The notes below the pieces were generated by a model. It was not told the DNA's origin and did not search any database. It saw only the letters and a list, made by a program, of their open reading frames with translations. Source: Alkalilacustris brevis (lineage in GTDB: Bacteria > Pseudomonadota > Alphaproteobacteria > Rhodobacterales > Rhodobacteraceae). Taken from it: a stretch of 45,672 nt of DNA. Where the stretch lies: assembly GCF_003350345.1 (NCBI RefSeq), contig NZ_QNVJ01000028.1, positions 1-45,672 of the forward strand, read 5' to 3'. Position 1 is the stretch's first letter. The number at the start of each line of letters is the position of its first letter. Shown in pieces: positions 1-8,038 of the stretch. Made by a program: the position numbers and the translations under genes.

Positions 1-195
1 CTCTGCCCGCCGCGCGATGCCCGGGCGCTCGCAGAGGCGATGGCGCGTTTCATCGATCTGTCGGGTGATGCACGCGCAGCCATGGGGCAGGCGGCCCGTG
101 CCCGCGCCGAGGCCGCCTTTGACGAAGCCATCGTCATTGAAGCCTATCTGGAACGCCTGCCGCAGGGCGCGGGGCAGGGCGCTGGCGCGCCCTGA
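1..195 (+). CDS. Glycosyltransferase, C-terminal fragment (gene starts before the window)
   Basis: An open frame runs from base 1 to a TGA at 193-195 and encodes 64 residues. The peptide starts LCPPRDARALAEAMARFID and continues with an alanine/arginine-rich helix and FDEAIVIEAYLERL. This is the typical end of a GT-B fold (GT4-like) glycosyltransferase, where a 'P-x-D-x2-ALA-x-A' segment follows the nucleotide-sugar-binding Glu motif and a last helix closes the domain. The donor and acceptor sugars cannot be judged because the catalytic part lies outside the window. The gene converges with the oxidoreductase that ends at 232. The family call is moderately secure; the specific function is unknown. 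Confidence 0.6.
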   Translation, partial: LCPPRDARALAEAMARFIDLSGDARAAMGQAARARAEAAFDEAIVIEAYLERLPQGAGQGAGAP

Positions 196-231
196 CGGCC
201 TGGCCGTTCGTGCGCCCTCGGCTAGCGGCGC

Positions 232-1212
232 CTATGGCAGGAGCACCGAACTCCCGGTTGTGGCCCGCGCTTCCATCTGACGATGGGCCTCGGCGACATC
301 TTCAAGCGCGAACTCCTGGCCGATACGAATGGTGACCTTGCCGCTTTCCACCATCTCGAACAGATGGGCCGCCATTTCCTGGCATTTCTCCTGCTGGGCG
401 ATGTGCACGAAGACCGTCGGGCGCGTCAGCTGCAGGCACCCTTTCGCCCCCAGAATGCCAAGATCGAACGGGGGCACCTTGCCTGAGGAATTGCCGAAGC
501 TGATCATCATGCCCACCGGCCGCAGACAGTCGAGCGAGCGCTCGAACGTGGCGGCGCCGATGGAATCCATCACCACATCGACACCGCGGCCATCGGTCAG
601 TTCGCGCACGCGAGCGACGAAATCCTCGCGTTCGTAATTGATGACCTCGGCGGCGCCATGTTCGCGCGCCAGCGCACATTTTTCGTCGGTGCTGGCGGTG
701 CCGATCAGCCGGATGCCCAGCGAACGCGCCCATTGGCAGGCAATCAGCCCCACGCCCCCGGCCGCAGCATGAAACAGCACCGTGTCCCCGGCCTTCAGCG
801 GGACCGTGCGGTGAAACAGGTATTCGACGGTCAGCCCCTGCAGCATCATCGCCGCGCCGGTGCGGAAATCAATACTGTCAGGCAGCGGGCAGACCTGTGC
901 CGCCGGCATGACCCGTGCGTCGCAGTACGACCCTGCCTTGCCCGTGGCATAGGCGACGCGATCGCCCTTTGACAGATGCGTGACACCCTCGCCCACCGCC
1001 TCGACCACGCCGGCGCCTTCCATGCCCAGCGCATGGGGGAGCGGCAGCGGGTAGACGCCGGACCTTTGGTAGATGTCGATATAGTTCAGGCCACAGGCAT
1101 GGTGGCGAATGCGCACCTCTCCCGGCCCCGGCTCTCCCACGGGGCGCTGAACGATCTTCATGACCTCGGGCCCGCCGGGTTGTTCGAAGATGACTGTTCT
1201 TGCGTCACTCAC
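232..1212 (-). CDS. NADPH:quinone oxidoreductase, zinc-independent MDR family
   Basis: This 326-residue protein has the length and order of quinone oxidoreductase (QOR) members of the medium-chain dehydrogenase/reductase superfamily. A GroES-like N-terminal half contains CGLNYIDIYQRSGVYP and HALGMEGAGVVEAVGEG. A Rossmann half contains VLFHAAAGGVGLIACQWAR, the AxxGGVG NADPH-binding loop. No structural zinc cysteine cluster is visible. The start is GTG, and it overlaps the matB stop in a GTGA arrangement, so translation is probably coupled to the malonate operon. The family is expected to reduce quinones or other activated carbonyls with NADPH. Its role in malonate use is unknown, and it may simply be a passenger at the operon end. 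Confidence 0.85.
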   Translation of the reverse strand: MSDARTVIFEQPGGPEVMKIVQRPVGEPGPGEVRIRHHACGLNYIDIYQRSGVYPLPLPHALGMEGAGVVEAVGEGVTHLSKGDRVAYATGKAGSYCDARVMPAAQVCPLPDSIDFRTGAAMMLQGLTVEYLFHRTVPLKAGDTVLFHAAAGGVGLIACQWARSLGIRLIGTASTDEKCALAREHGAAEVINYEREDFVARVRELTDGRGVDVVMDSIGAATFERSLDCLRPVGMMISFGNSSGKVPPFDLGILGAKGCLQLTRPTVFVHIAQQEKCQEMAAHLFEMVESGKVTIRIGQEFALEDVAEAHRQMEARATTGSSVLLP

Positions 1213-2720
1213 TGGACTTCCTCCTTGAATTGGTCGGCATATTGCTGGCGCAGCGCGGCCTTTTGCACCTTGCCCATGGTGTTGCGCGGCAATTCAGGCA
1301 AGATGATGTAGCGCTTGGGCTGTTTGTAGCGGGCAAGCCGGTCACGCAGGGTCGACTCGATCTGCGCCAGGTCAATGCCCTTGCCGTTGTCCACCAGCAC
1401 CGCGACCACGGCTTCGCCGAAATCGGGGTGCGGCAGGCCGATCACGGCACTTTCCAGCACGCCGGGCATATCGTCCAGCACCAGCTCGACCTCCTTGGGG
1501 TAGACGTTATAGCCGCCCGAGATGATCAGATCCTTGGCGCGCCCCACGATGTTGACATAGCCCTGATCGTCGATCAGCCCCAGATCGCCGGTCATGAAGA
1601 ACCCGTCGGCGCGAAACTCGGCGGCCGTCTTCTCGGGCATCTGCCAATACCCCTTGAACACGTTCGGGCCGCGCACCTCGATCATGCCGGTTTCGCCCTG
1701 CGGCAATTCTGCACCCGTCTCGGGATCAGCGATGCGCAGCTCGACGCCGGGCAGCGGCATGCCCACGGTGCCGGGGCGGCGCGCACCCTCATAAGGGTTA
1801 GAGGTAAGCATGTTGGTTTCCGTCATGCCGTAGCGTTCAAGGATCGCGTGGCCTGTGCGCTCGGACCAGGCCACATGGGTTTCGGACAGAAGCGGCGCAG
1901 AGCCGGATACGAACAGCCGCATGTGACCGACCAGGCCGCGATCGAGCCGCGGGTCGTCGAGCAGCCGCGTGTAGAATGTGGGCACACCCATCATCGTGGT
2001 GGCCTGTGGCAGGAAGGCGGTGACCTGCTCGATATCGAACCTGGGAAGGAAGATCATGCGCGCGCCTGACAGAAACACCACGTTGCTGGCCACGAACAGC
2101 CCGTGCGTGTGAAATATCGGCAACGCATGCAGCAGCACATCATCCGGGCCGAAGCGCCACAGATCGACCAGCGCCTGCGCGTTGGAAAGCAGGTTGCGCT
2201 GGGTCAGCATCGCGCCCTTCGAGCGGCCTGTCGTGCCAGAGGTGTATAGCAGTGCGGTCAGGTCGTCCTCACCGCGGGCAACGGTTTCGAAACTGTCGGG
2301 CATGTCCTTGGCCGATGCGTCGAAGCTGCCGCCCTCGCCCAGGCTCTCCAGCCGCACGCCCAGCTTTTGCGCAAGCGGGGCAAGGGCCGCGATACGGTCA
2401 GGATCCACCAGCAATAGCGTGGCCCCGCAATCCTCCACGAAATACTCCAGTTCTTCCGCCGTATAGGCCGTGTTCAGCGGCAGGAACACCGCCCCCGCCG
2501 CAACAGCCGCGCCATAGACTGCAAGCATCTGGGGGCTCTTTGCCGCTTGCACCACAACGCGCTTGCCCGCTGTGACACCTGCTGCGCCTAGTGCATGGGC
2601 GTAGCTTGCGATCATGCCGTGAAAGGCGCCTGCACTCACGCTCTCGCCATCCGGCAAGATCAGTAATGGGCGATCCTGTCCGGCAAGGGGGGCAAACAAA
2701 GCGTCAAAGAGCGGGTTGGT
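1209..2720 (-). CDS. matB: Malonyl-CoA synthetase (malonate-CoA ligase)
   Basis: This 503-residue acyl-adenylate-forming enzyme is expected to convert malonate, ATP and CoA into malonyl-CoA. The P-loop-like A3 motif LLYTSGTTGRSKGA lies at about residues 158-171, ERYGMTETNML is the A5 region, and GYVNIVGRAKDLIISGGYNV is the A7/A8 hinge. The catalytic A10 lysine lies in PRNTMGKVQK near residue 484. The start at 2720 was chosen because AGGAG sits nine bases before it; an in-frame ATG at 2777 has no such site. Length and neighbours (matA, TRAP genes) match the MatB group rather than long-chain ligases. It follows matA by 53 bases and overlaps the qor start. Substrate specificity is inferred from the operon. 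Confidence 0.92.
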   Translation of the reverse strand, partial: TNPLFDALFAPLAGQDRPLLILPDGESVSAGAFHGMIASYAHALGAAGVTAGKRVVVQAAKSPQMLAVYGAAVAAGAVFLPLNTAYTAEELEYFVEDCGATLLLVDPDRIAALAPLAQKLGVRLESLGEGGSFDASAKDMPDSFETVARGEDDLTALLYTSGTTGRSKGAMLTQRNLLSNAQALVDLWRFGPDDVLLHALPIFHTHGLFVASNVVFLSGARMIFLPRFDIEQVTAFLPQATTMMGVPTFYTRLLDDPRLDRGLVGHMRLFVSGSAPLLSETHVAWSERTGHAILERYGMTETNMLTSNPYEGARRPGTVGMPLPGVELRIADPETGAELPQGETGMIEVRGPNVFKGYWQMPEKTAAEFRADGFFMTGDLGLIDDQGYVNIVGRAKDLIISGGYNVYPKEVELVLDDMPGVLESAVIGLPHPDFGEAVVAVLVDNGKGIDLAQIESTLRDRLARYKQPKRYIILPELPRNTMGKVQKAALRQQYADQFKEEVQ

Positions 2721-2773
2721 CATCTGACAAAACTCCTGTCCGGGCCTGCTATTGTGGTGGAGGGCATTTCGGC

Positions 2774-4057
2774 TCACTCCTGCGCGGCGCGGGCCAGCTG
2801 GCGCACGCTGCGGGTGGCGGCAACCTTGCCATTGGCGGCATAGTTTTCGTGATAGGCCTCGACCTGACCCAGGTCATAAAGATAGTTCACCATTGCACCG
2901 CAAGATTGCCTGAACCCGCGTGCCGACATATCAGCCTGCGCGTGGATTTCTAGCACCAGGGCCCCGTTGTTGAGGTGAAAACGCGCCACCGGGTCGCGCG
3001 GGCGGCCCTTACTGTCCTTCGCCTCCAGAAGATAGCGCGCGGCCACCCGGCGCAGGCTGACAGCGGCCTGCTCCTCCATCGGGCCGGTCACTGCCAGAAG
3101 CGCGCGCGCCGCATTGTCGCCTGCCTCGGCCTGCTCGTTCAGCCATGCCGTCAGGCCGGGAATCGGCGAAAGGGTGACGAATTTACGCAGATGCGGCAGT
3201 TCCTGCTTCAACAGCTCGACCACCTTCTTGATCAGCGAGTTGCCGAAGCTGATGCCTTTCAGCCCGGCCTGACAGTTCGAGATGGAATAGAAGGTCGCGG
3301 TATCGGCCTGTGCCGGGTCCAGCGGGCTGCGATCGGGGGCAAGAAGGGCCTGCACCGAGCCTGGCACACCCTTGACCAGCGCCACCTCGACGAAGATCAG
3401 CGGCTCATCGGGCATGGCCGGGTGAAAGAAAGCGAAACAGCGCCGGTCCCTGGGGTCGACACGGGCGCGCAGGGCTTCCCAATCGCCGATGGCATGGACG
3501 GCCTCGTATTCGATGATCTTCTCCAGCAGCCGCGCGGGGCTTTCCCAGGTCACCTGGCGCAGCACCAGAAAGCCCCGGTTGAACCAGGACTGGAACAGAT
3601 GCCCGAAATCCAGATCGACCCGCGCCAGCTCGGGCATTTGGGGCAACAGCTTCAGCAGATCGCAGCGCATACGCACCAGTTCCGCCGTGGCCCCGGGGGC
3701 GTGGTTCAGGCGGCGCAACAACTCCTGCCGCCTGGGTTCCGCGACTTGCAGCAGCTGGCGCAGCGTGTGGGCGTCGCGCGCCTCGCCATCGCGCCGGGCG
3801 GCTTCGGTCACGGCGTCGGGCGAGGTATCGTATTCTTCGGCCAGAAGCGCGAAGAACTCGCGCTTCCCGCCCTCGTCAAGCCGCGCATACGAGGCCAGGA
3901 TCTCGCGCGCGAGCCGCATGGTCGAGACCTCGCCCTCACCCGCCAGAAGGGCCGCGCACATCTCGCGCATCGGTTTGTCGGACCCGCCGGGAAAGGGAAC
4001 GAAGCGCCGCTCCACAAGCTGGCTGAGCAGATCACCCAGATACCCCGTCCGCGTCAT
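2774..4057 (-). CDS. matA: Malonyl-CoA decarboxylase
   Basis: This 427-residue protein should decarboxylate malonyl-CoA to acetyl-CoA, the step that feeds malonate carbon into central metabolism. An N-terminal helical domain (about 1-150) is followed by a GNAT-like catalytic domain. That domain contains EYEAVHAIGDWEALRARVDP (about 184-202), FFHPAMPDEPLIFVEVAL, FVTLSPIPGL (about 293-302, with the conserved Ser) and ARFHLNNGA (His near 361). These match the active-site Ser and His regions known for the family. The ATG at 4057 overlaps the dctM TGA as ATGA, which argues for this start over an in-frame ATG at 4114 inside dctM. The overlap suggests translational coupling. Confidence 0.92.
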   Translation of the reverse strand: MTRTGYLGDLLSQLVERRFVPFPGGSDKPMREMCAALLAGEGEVSTMRLAREILASYARLDEGGKREFFALLAEEYDTSPDAVTEAARRDGEARDAHTLRQLLQVAEPRRQELLRRLNHAPGATAELVRMRCDLLKLLPQMPELARVDLDFGHLFQSWFNRGFLVLRQVTWESPARLLEKIIEYEAVHAIGDWEALRARVDPRDRRCFAFFHPAMPDEPLIFVEVALVKGVPGSVQALLAPDRSPLDPAQADTATFYSISNCQAGLKGISFGNSLIKKVVELLKQELPHLRKFVTLSPIPGLTAWLNEQAEAGDNAARALLAVTGPMEEQAAVSLRRVAARYLLEAKDSKGRPRDPVARFHLNNGALVLEIHAQADMSARGFRQSCGAMVNYLYDLGQVEAYHENYAANGKVAATRSVRQLARAAQE

Positions 4058-5370
4058 CGAACGGGCCCCATGACCATGTCCGGCAACCAGGTTGCGATGC
4101 CGGGAAAGATGCACAGGATCAGGATGGCGAGGACCATGCAGGCGACATAGGGCAACGAGCCTTTCAGAATGGTCTTGAGCTTGATATCCGGCGCGATCGA
4201 ATTGATCACATAGAGGTTCAGCCCTACGGGCGGAGAGATCAGCCCGATCTCCATGTTGATGGTCAGGATAACGGCGAACCAGTAGGGGTCGAAATCCGCC
4301 GCAAGGATGATGGGCAGCAGGATCGGCGCGGCCATCAGGATCACCGCCACCGGCGGCAGGAAGAACCCGGCAATCAGCAAGAACACATTGATCGCGCCCA
4401 TCAGAACCCAGCGGTTCACGTCCAGATCCGAGATCCAGAGGGCAATGGACTGGGTGATGAACAGCGAGGAGAGCATGTAGGAAAACACGCCCGCCGCGCC
4501 GATGATGAACAGGATCATGACGCTTTCACGCGTGGAATCGCGCAGCACCAGCCAAAGGGATTTCGGCGACCACATGCGATAGATGATCACGGCCATCAGC
4601 AGGCACATCAGCGCGCCGACCGCGGCGGTTTCCGACGGCGTGGCCAGCCCGCCATACATGGCATACAGCACCCCCAGGATCACCAGCAGGAAGGGCAGGA
4701 CACGCGGCAGGATTTCCAGCTTTTCGCGCAGCGAATAGCGCCTGCCCGACATGACCGACAGGCCTGTGTTGCGCCATGTGGACCACACCGACCAGGCCAT
4801 GAACAGCGACACCAGCATCAACCCGGGCAGAACCCCCGCCAGAAACAGCCGCCCGATGGACGTCTCGGTAGCGATGCCATAGACGATCATCGTGACCGAA
4901 GGCGGGATCAGGATGCCCAATGTGCCGCCCGCCGCGATCGAGCCCGAGGCCACCGTCTCGGGGTAGCCGCGCTTGCGCATCTCGGGGATGCCCATCTTGC
5001 CAATGGCCGCGCAGGTGGCGGGGCTGGAGCCGGACATCGCCGAAAACAGCGCACAGGCCCCCAGGTTGGACATCACAAGCCCACCTGGCACACGCGTCAG
5101 CCAGCGTTCCAGCGCCTCGTAAAGGTCCGCGCCGGCACGGGTCGATGAAATCGCCGCGCCCATGATGATGAACATCGGAATGGACAGCAGCGCAAAGGAA
5201 TTCAGCTTGCCGAAGAATTTCTCGGGCATCAGCTCCAGCGCCCAGAGTCCGTCAAAGACTGCCAGGAACAGGGCCGAGACGATCAACAGGCCGGTGGCAA
5301 CGGAAACGCCCGAAAACAGCACGGCGATCGTGATGACGGCGACGAGGCCGCCCAGAACAAGCGGATCCAT
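4054..5370 (-). CDS. matM: TRAP transporter large permease, probable malonate uptake
   Basis: This 438-residue, very hydrophobic protein has about 12 membrane segments. It carries TRAP DctM features, including SIPMFIIMGAAISSTRAGADLYEALERW, SGSSPATCAAIGKMGIPEMRKRGYP, and a second half with INVFLLIAGFFLPPVAVILMAAPILLPI and NMEIGLISPPVGLNLYV. The large permease forms the ion-coupled translocation path and works with DctQ and the periplasmic binding protein. Its ATG shares one base with the dctQ stop (TGATG), and its own stop overlaps matA. The location between a binding protein and matAB implies malonate as the substrate, as in MatPQMAB systems. That substrate is inferred from context. Confidence 0.92.
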   Translation of the reverse strand: MDPLVLGGLVAVITIAVLFSGVSVATGLLIVSALFLAVFDGLWALELMPEKFFGKLNSFALLSIPMFIIMGAAISSTRAGADLYEALERWLTRVPGGLVMSNLGACALFSAMSGSSPATCAAIGKMGIPEMRKRGYPETVASGSIAAGGTLGILIPPSVTMIVYGIATETSIGRLFLAGVLPGLMLVSLFMAWSVWSTWRNTGLSVMSGRRYSLREKLEILPRVLPFLLVILGVLYAMYGGLATPSETAAVGALMCLLMAVIIYRMWSPKSLWLVLRDSTRESVMILFIIGAAGVFSYMLSSLFITQSIALWISDLDVNRWVLMGAINVFLLIAGFFLPPVAVILMAAPILLPIILAADFDPYWFAVILTINMEIGLISPPVGLNLYVINSIAPDIKLKTILKGSLPYVACMVLAILILCIFPGIATWLPDMVMGPVR

Positions 5371-5918
5371 CAGTCAGCCTCCAGCCCGAAGGGTTTGTCA
5401 CGACCTGAAAGCAAGGCCAGAAGATCGGCCAGCAGTTGCAGGATGAAAAGCGCAAACCCCAGTGGCAGCGCGAGATAGGGGATCCAGAGCTGCGGGCCCC
5501 AGACACTGGGCGACCGCCAGCCGCGCTGAAAGGTGATGTGCCAATGCTCGAACGCGTAATAGCCCATGATGGACAGCACCACGATACCAGCGACAAGCAC
5601 CACGACCGCCAGCAGTTTGCGCGGCAAGGGGCGCAACCATATCGGCAGCAGATCGACATTCACATGCCCGCGCATCATCTGCACATAGGGAAGGCCCAAC
5701 ATGGTCGCAGCGATCATCAGGTAGACGACGGTTTCGGTCTGCCAGACCGTGGACTGGCGCAACACGAACCGGACGAAAATCATCTGGCAGGTAATCAGGA
5801 CAGACGCCAGTATCATCGAGGCTGCCGCCCAGCCGCAAAACGTCGAAATCCAGCCAATGCCGCGAATCAGCGCATCGGCGCCACGACGCCACGGGGCGTC
5901 AGGACTTGTCGAGGCCAT
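5370..5918 (-). CDS. matQ: TRAP transporter small permease, probable malonate uptake
   Basis: This 182-residue protein has four predicted membrane helices, the normal size for DctQ. Visible segments include WISTFCGWAAASMILASVLITCQMIFVRFVLRQSTVWQTE, YLMIAATMLGLPYVQMMRGHVNVDLLP, LLAVVVLVAGIVVLSIMGYYAFEHW and IPYLALPLGFALFILQLLADLL. The H(V/I)NVDLLP region after helix 2 is typical of the family. The start at 5918 has AGGAG nine bases upstream; an in-frame ATG at 5957 lies in the intercistronic hairpin region. It joins the large permease in the membrane and follows the binding-protein gene by 78 bases. Confidence 0.9.
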   Translation of the reverse strand: MASTSPDAPWRRGADALIRGIGWISTFCGWAAASMILASVLITCQMIFVRFVLRQSTVWQTETVVYLMIAATMLGLPYVQMMRGHVNVDLLPIWLRPLPRKLLAVVVLVAGIVVLSIMGYYAFEHWHITFQRGWRSPSVWGPQLWIPYLALPLGFALFILQLLADLLALLSGRDKPFGLEAD

Positions 5919-5959
5919 GGCAAGCCACTCCTGAATTCTGATTGGAGAACAGCCCAACA

Positions 5960-5983
5960 GGGGCGCGACAGCTGCCGCGCCCC
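5960..5983 (-). terminator. Intercistronic stem-loop between dctP and dctQ
   Basis: Perfect 8-bp arms GGGGCGCG (5960-5967) and CGCGCCCC (5976-5983) flank an 8-base loop, just after the dctP stop. No U-run follows. A hairpin at this place in TRAP operons can attenuate transcription or protect the 3' end of the binding-protein message, so that DctP is made in excess over the permeases. That role is inferred. Confidence 0.5.
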
Positions 5984-5996
5984 GAACTGTGAACGA

Positions 5997-6989
5997 TCAC
6001 TCGACAGCGAGTGCCAGATCAAGCAGTTCCTGACCGTTGGGCACCTGATCGACAAACGAGGCATAGGCCGATTCCATCGCCAGCTCGCGCCAGGCGGCGA
6101 AATCCTCTTCGGTCATTTCAGCGATCTCGATGCCGTTATCGCGATACACTTCGACCGAACGCACATCATCATGCTTGGCCTGCTCCAGATACCAGGTCTC
6201 GGCCTTCTCGGCAGCGGCCAGAAGAACCTCCTGCTGTTCGGCGCTTAGCCCTTCGAAGGTGCTCTTGTTCATCAGGAGCGGCTGATACATGAACCACAGC
6301 GCGACATCGGCGGCAGGCGTGTAGCAATCCACCTGCTCATACAGCCGGAACGACACGAAGGACGACGACGACGTGTTGACCGCATCCAGAACGCCGGTCT
6401 GCATCGCGTTATAAACCTCGGACGAGGCCATCGAGGCAATCGACGCGCCGGCAGCCGCCAGCATCTGCTCAAAGGCACGCCCGGCGGCGCGCACGGTGCG
6501 GCCTTCCATGTGTTCCGGCCGCGTGATGCAATCGCCTTTCGACGCGAAACCGCCCGCCAGATAGCCATGGACCAGCACCATGACGTCATCTTCGGCCATC
6601 AGATCTTCGAGCGCTTCCATGAAGGGCGAATTGTTCAGTCGCGCGCCATGGTCGTGGTTGCGCACAAGACCGGGCATGAGCGTCAGGTTGAATTCGGGCC
6701 GCTGACCACCGGCGTAGGACAGCGGATAGACCGTCATGTCCAGCTGGCCGCGGCTGAGCGGCAGATACTGCTCGGTCGCCGAGAACAGCGAGGCCGAGGG
6801 AAAAATGCGCATCGACAGCCCGACATCGGCCTCGTCCAGTTCATCCGCGATCATCTGCGCGACCTGATGGCGCACATCCGCCGTGGACCACTGATGCGAC
6901 AGGCGAAGTTGTTGTGCTTCCGCGCTTACGGCCCCGAACGTGGCCGACATTGCCAGCGCCGAGGCGGCAACCATTGAAAAAACTCTCAT
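5997..6989 (-). CDS. matP: TRAP transporter solute-binding protein, probable malonate binding
   Basis: This 330-residue periplasmic protein starts MRVFSMVAASALAMSATFGA, a Sec signal with a likely cleavage after AVSAEA. The mature part has DctP features: LRLSHQWSTADVRHQVAQ, FPSASLFSATEQYLPLSRGQLDM, GRTVRAAGRAFEQMLAAAGAS and MQTGVLDAVNTSSSSFVSFRLYEQ. The start at 6989 follows GGGAGGAAGAC; a longer in-frame ATG at 7109 would run through the operator region. It captures the carboxylate ligand in the periplasm and hands it to DctQM. It is first in the operon and divergent from a GntR regulator. The malonate ligand is inferred from matAB in the same transcript. Confidence 0.88.
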   Translation of the reverse strand: MRVFSMVAASALAMSATFGAVSAEAQQLRLSHQWSTADVRHQVAQMIADELDEADVGLSMRIFPSASLFSATEQYLPLSRGQLDMTVYPLSYAGGQRPEFNLTLMPGLVRNHDHGARLNNSPFMEALEDLMAEDDVMVLVHGYLAGGFASKGDCITRPEHMEGRTVRAAGRAFEQMLAAAGASIASMASSEVYNAMQTGVLDAVNTSSSSFVSFRLYEQVDCYTPAADVALWFMYQPLLMNKSTFEGLSAEQQEVLLAAAEKAETWYLEQAKHDDVRSVEVYRDNGIEIAEMTEEDFAAWRELAMESAYASFVDQVPNGQELLDLALAVE

Positions 6990-7099
6990 GTCTTCCTCCC
7001 TGAGTGTGCGCGCCGGGCTTTTCCCGTTTGCGCCGATCCATTGCTCCTCAACAACGGTGCGCACAGAGAAAGCCATTCTGAATACGGAGTCAACGGTAA

Positions 7100-7109
7100 T
7101 TGTATACAA
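7100..7109. promoter_or_regulatory. Perfect palindrome TTGTATACAA, probable GntR/FCD operator
   Basis: A 10-bp perfect palindrome lies in the 188-bp divergent region between dctP (start 6989) and the GntR gene (start 7178). FCD-type GntR repressors commonly bind short palindromes with a TTGTxxACAA core, so this is the likely site for the adjacent regulator. It could control both directions. Confidence 0.6.
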
Positions 7110-7177
7110 GCTGGCGGTTGCATAATACAGAATCCCGCTCTATCGTTCTCCGGGAATCCTTTTTGAGCCGAAATGCC

Positions 7178-7846
7178 ATGCAGTCGCGTAGAGCCGATAG
7201 CGTCCGGGAGGCGCTCGAACAGATGATCGTCACCGGAGAATTGGTGAATGGCGAACGTCTGGATGAAATGTCCCTGTCAGAGCATTTCGGATGTTCGCGC
7301 ACCCCGTTGCGGGAGGCGTTTCAGAACCTTGCCGCATCCGGATTGCTGGAACTGGTGCCGCATCGCGGGGCCTTTGTTCGCCTGCCCAGCCTGAGCGAGA
7401 TGATCGAGATGTTCGAGGTCATGGCCGAGTTGGAAGCGTTCTGCGGCAGGTTGGCCGCACGCCGTGTGACCCCGCAGGATCTGGCAGATCTTCTGGAGAC
7501 GGTCATTGCCTGCGAAGACGCTGTCGCGAACAATGACCATGATCTCTATTACATTGAAAACGAACGCTTTCACCATCTTCTCTACAAGGCGTCCGGCAAC
7601 GGCTTTCTGACCGATCAGGCAAAGAAGCTTCACCGGCGGCTCAAGCCCTTTCGTCGCTTGCAGTTGCGTGTCCGGGGGCGGTTGCAGCAGTCACTGGCCG
7701 AGCATCGCGCCATTCTTGCCGCCCTTGAAAACGGCGATGCGCAGGAAGCAGCAGACGCATTGCGCTCGCATGTCGCCGTGCAGGGCGGAAAGTTCAATGA
7801 CCTGATGGCCAGTTACAAGAACTCGCATCTGCACGCCGGGTCCTGA
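7178..7846 (+). CDS. matR: GntR-family (FadR/FCD subfamily) regulator, probable malonate operon regulator
   Basis: This 222-residue protein has a winged helix at about 8-68 (SVREALEQMIVTGELVNGERLDEMSLSEHFGCSRTPLREAFQNLAASGLLELVPHRG region) and a helical FCD ligand-binding domain at about 75-205. The FCD domain contains ENERFHHLLYKASGN and SLAEHRAILAALENGDAQEAADALRSHV, including metal-binding-type His residues. It is divergent from the malonate operon, with a TTGTATACAA palindrome in between, so it probably senses malonate or malonyl-CoA and controls matPQMAB. The start is uncertain: ATG 7178 fits the domain boundary, a TTG at 7163 is an alternative, and neither has a strong ribosome-binding site. 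The gene symbol rests on context. Confidence 0.8.
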   Translation: MQSRRADSVREALEQMIVTGELVNGERLDEMSLSEHFGCSRTPLREAFQNLAASGLLELVPHRGAFVRLPSLSEMIEMFEVMAELEAFCGRLAARRVTPQDLADLLETVIACEDAVANNDHDLYYIENERFHHLLYKASGNGFLTDQAKKLHRRLKPFRRLQLRVRGRLQQSLAEHRAILAALENGDAQEAADALRSHVAVQGGKFNDLMASYKNSHLHAGS

Positions 7847-8038
7847 CCGGGCCGAGGCGGCACCGCCGCGTCAACATCCTCGAGATGAACGGTGCAAGCT
7901 ATCGTCTGGCCAGAAGCCGCGCGCGCAAGTTCACGGCTGACTGCGGTGCCGGACCCTTGTACATGGGGCCGAACGTTTGCTTTGGCGTTTGTTTCGCTGC
8001 CAGGGGTCCGACTGGATGCTTGGTGACACCACAGCGCT
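7847..8038. other. Intergenic region between convergent genes
   Basis: These 192 bases separate the ends of the GntR gene and hlyD. No open frame with family features was found, and there is no convincing terminator. A short GGCGG-CA-CCGCC hairpin near 7857 is the only structure noted. Confidence 0.4.

Noticed and set aside
2975-4150. Long plus-strand frame opposite matA
   Set aside because: It is antisense to a clearly recognised malonyl-CoA decarboxylase and has shadow-like Arg/Gln/His-rich composition without any domain.
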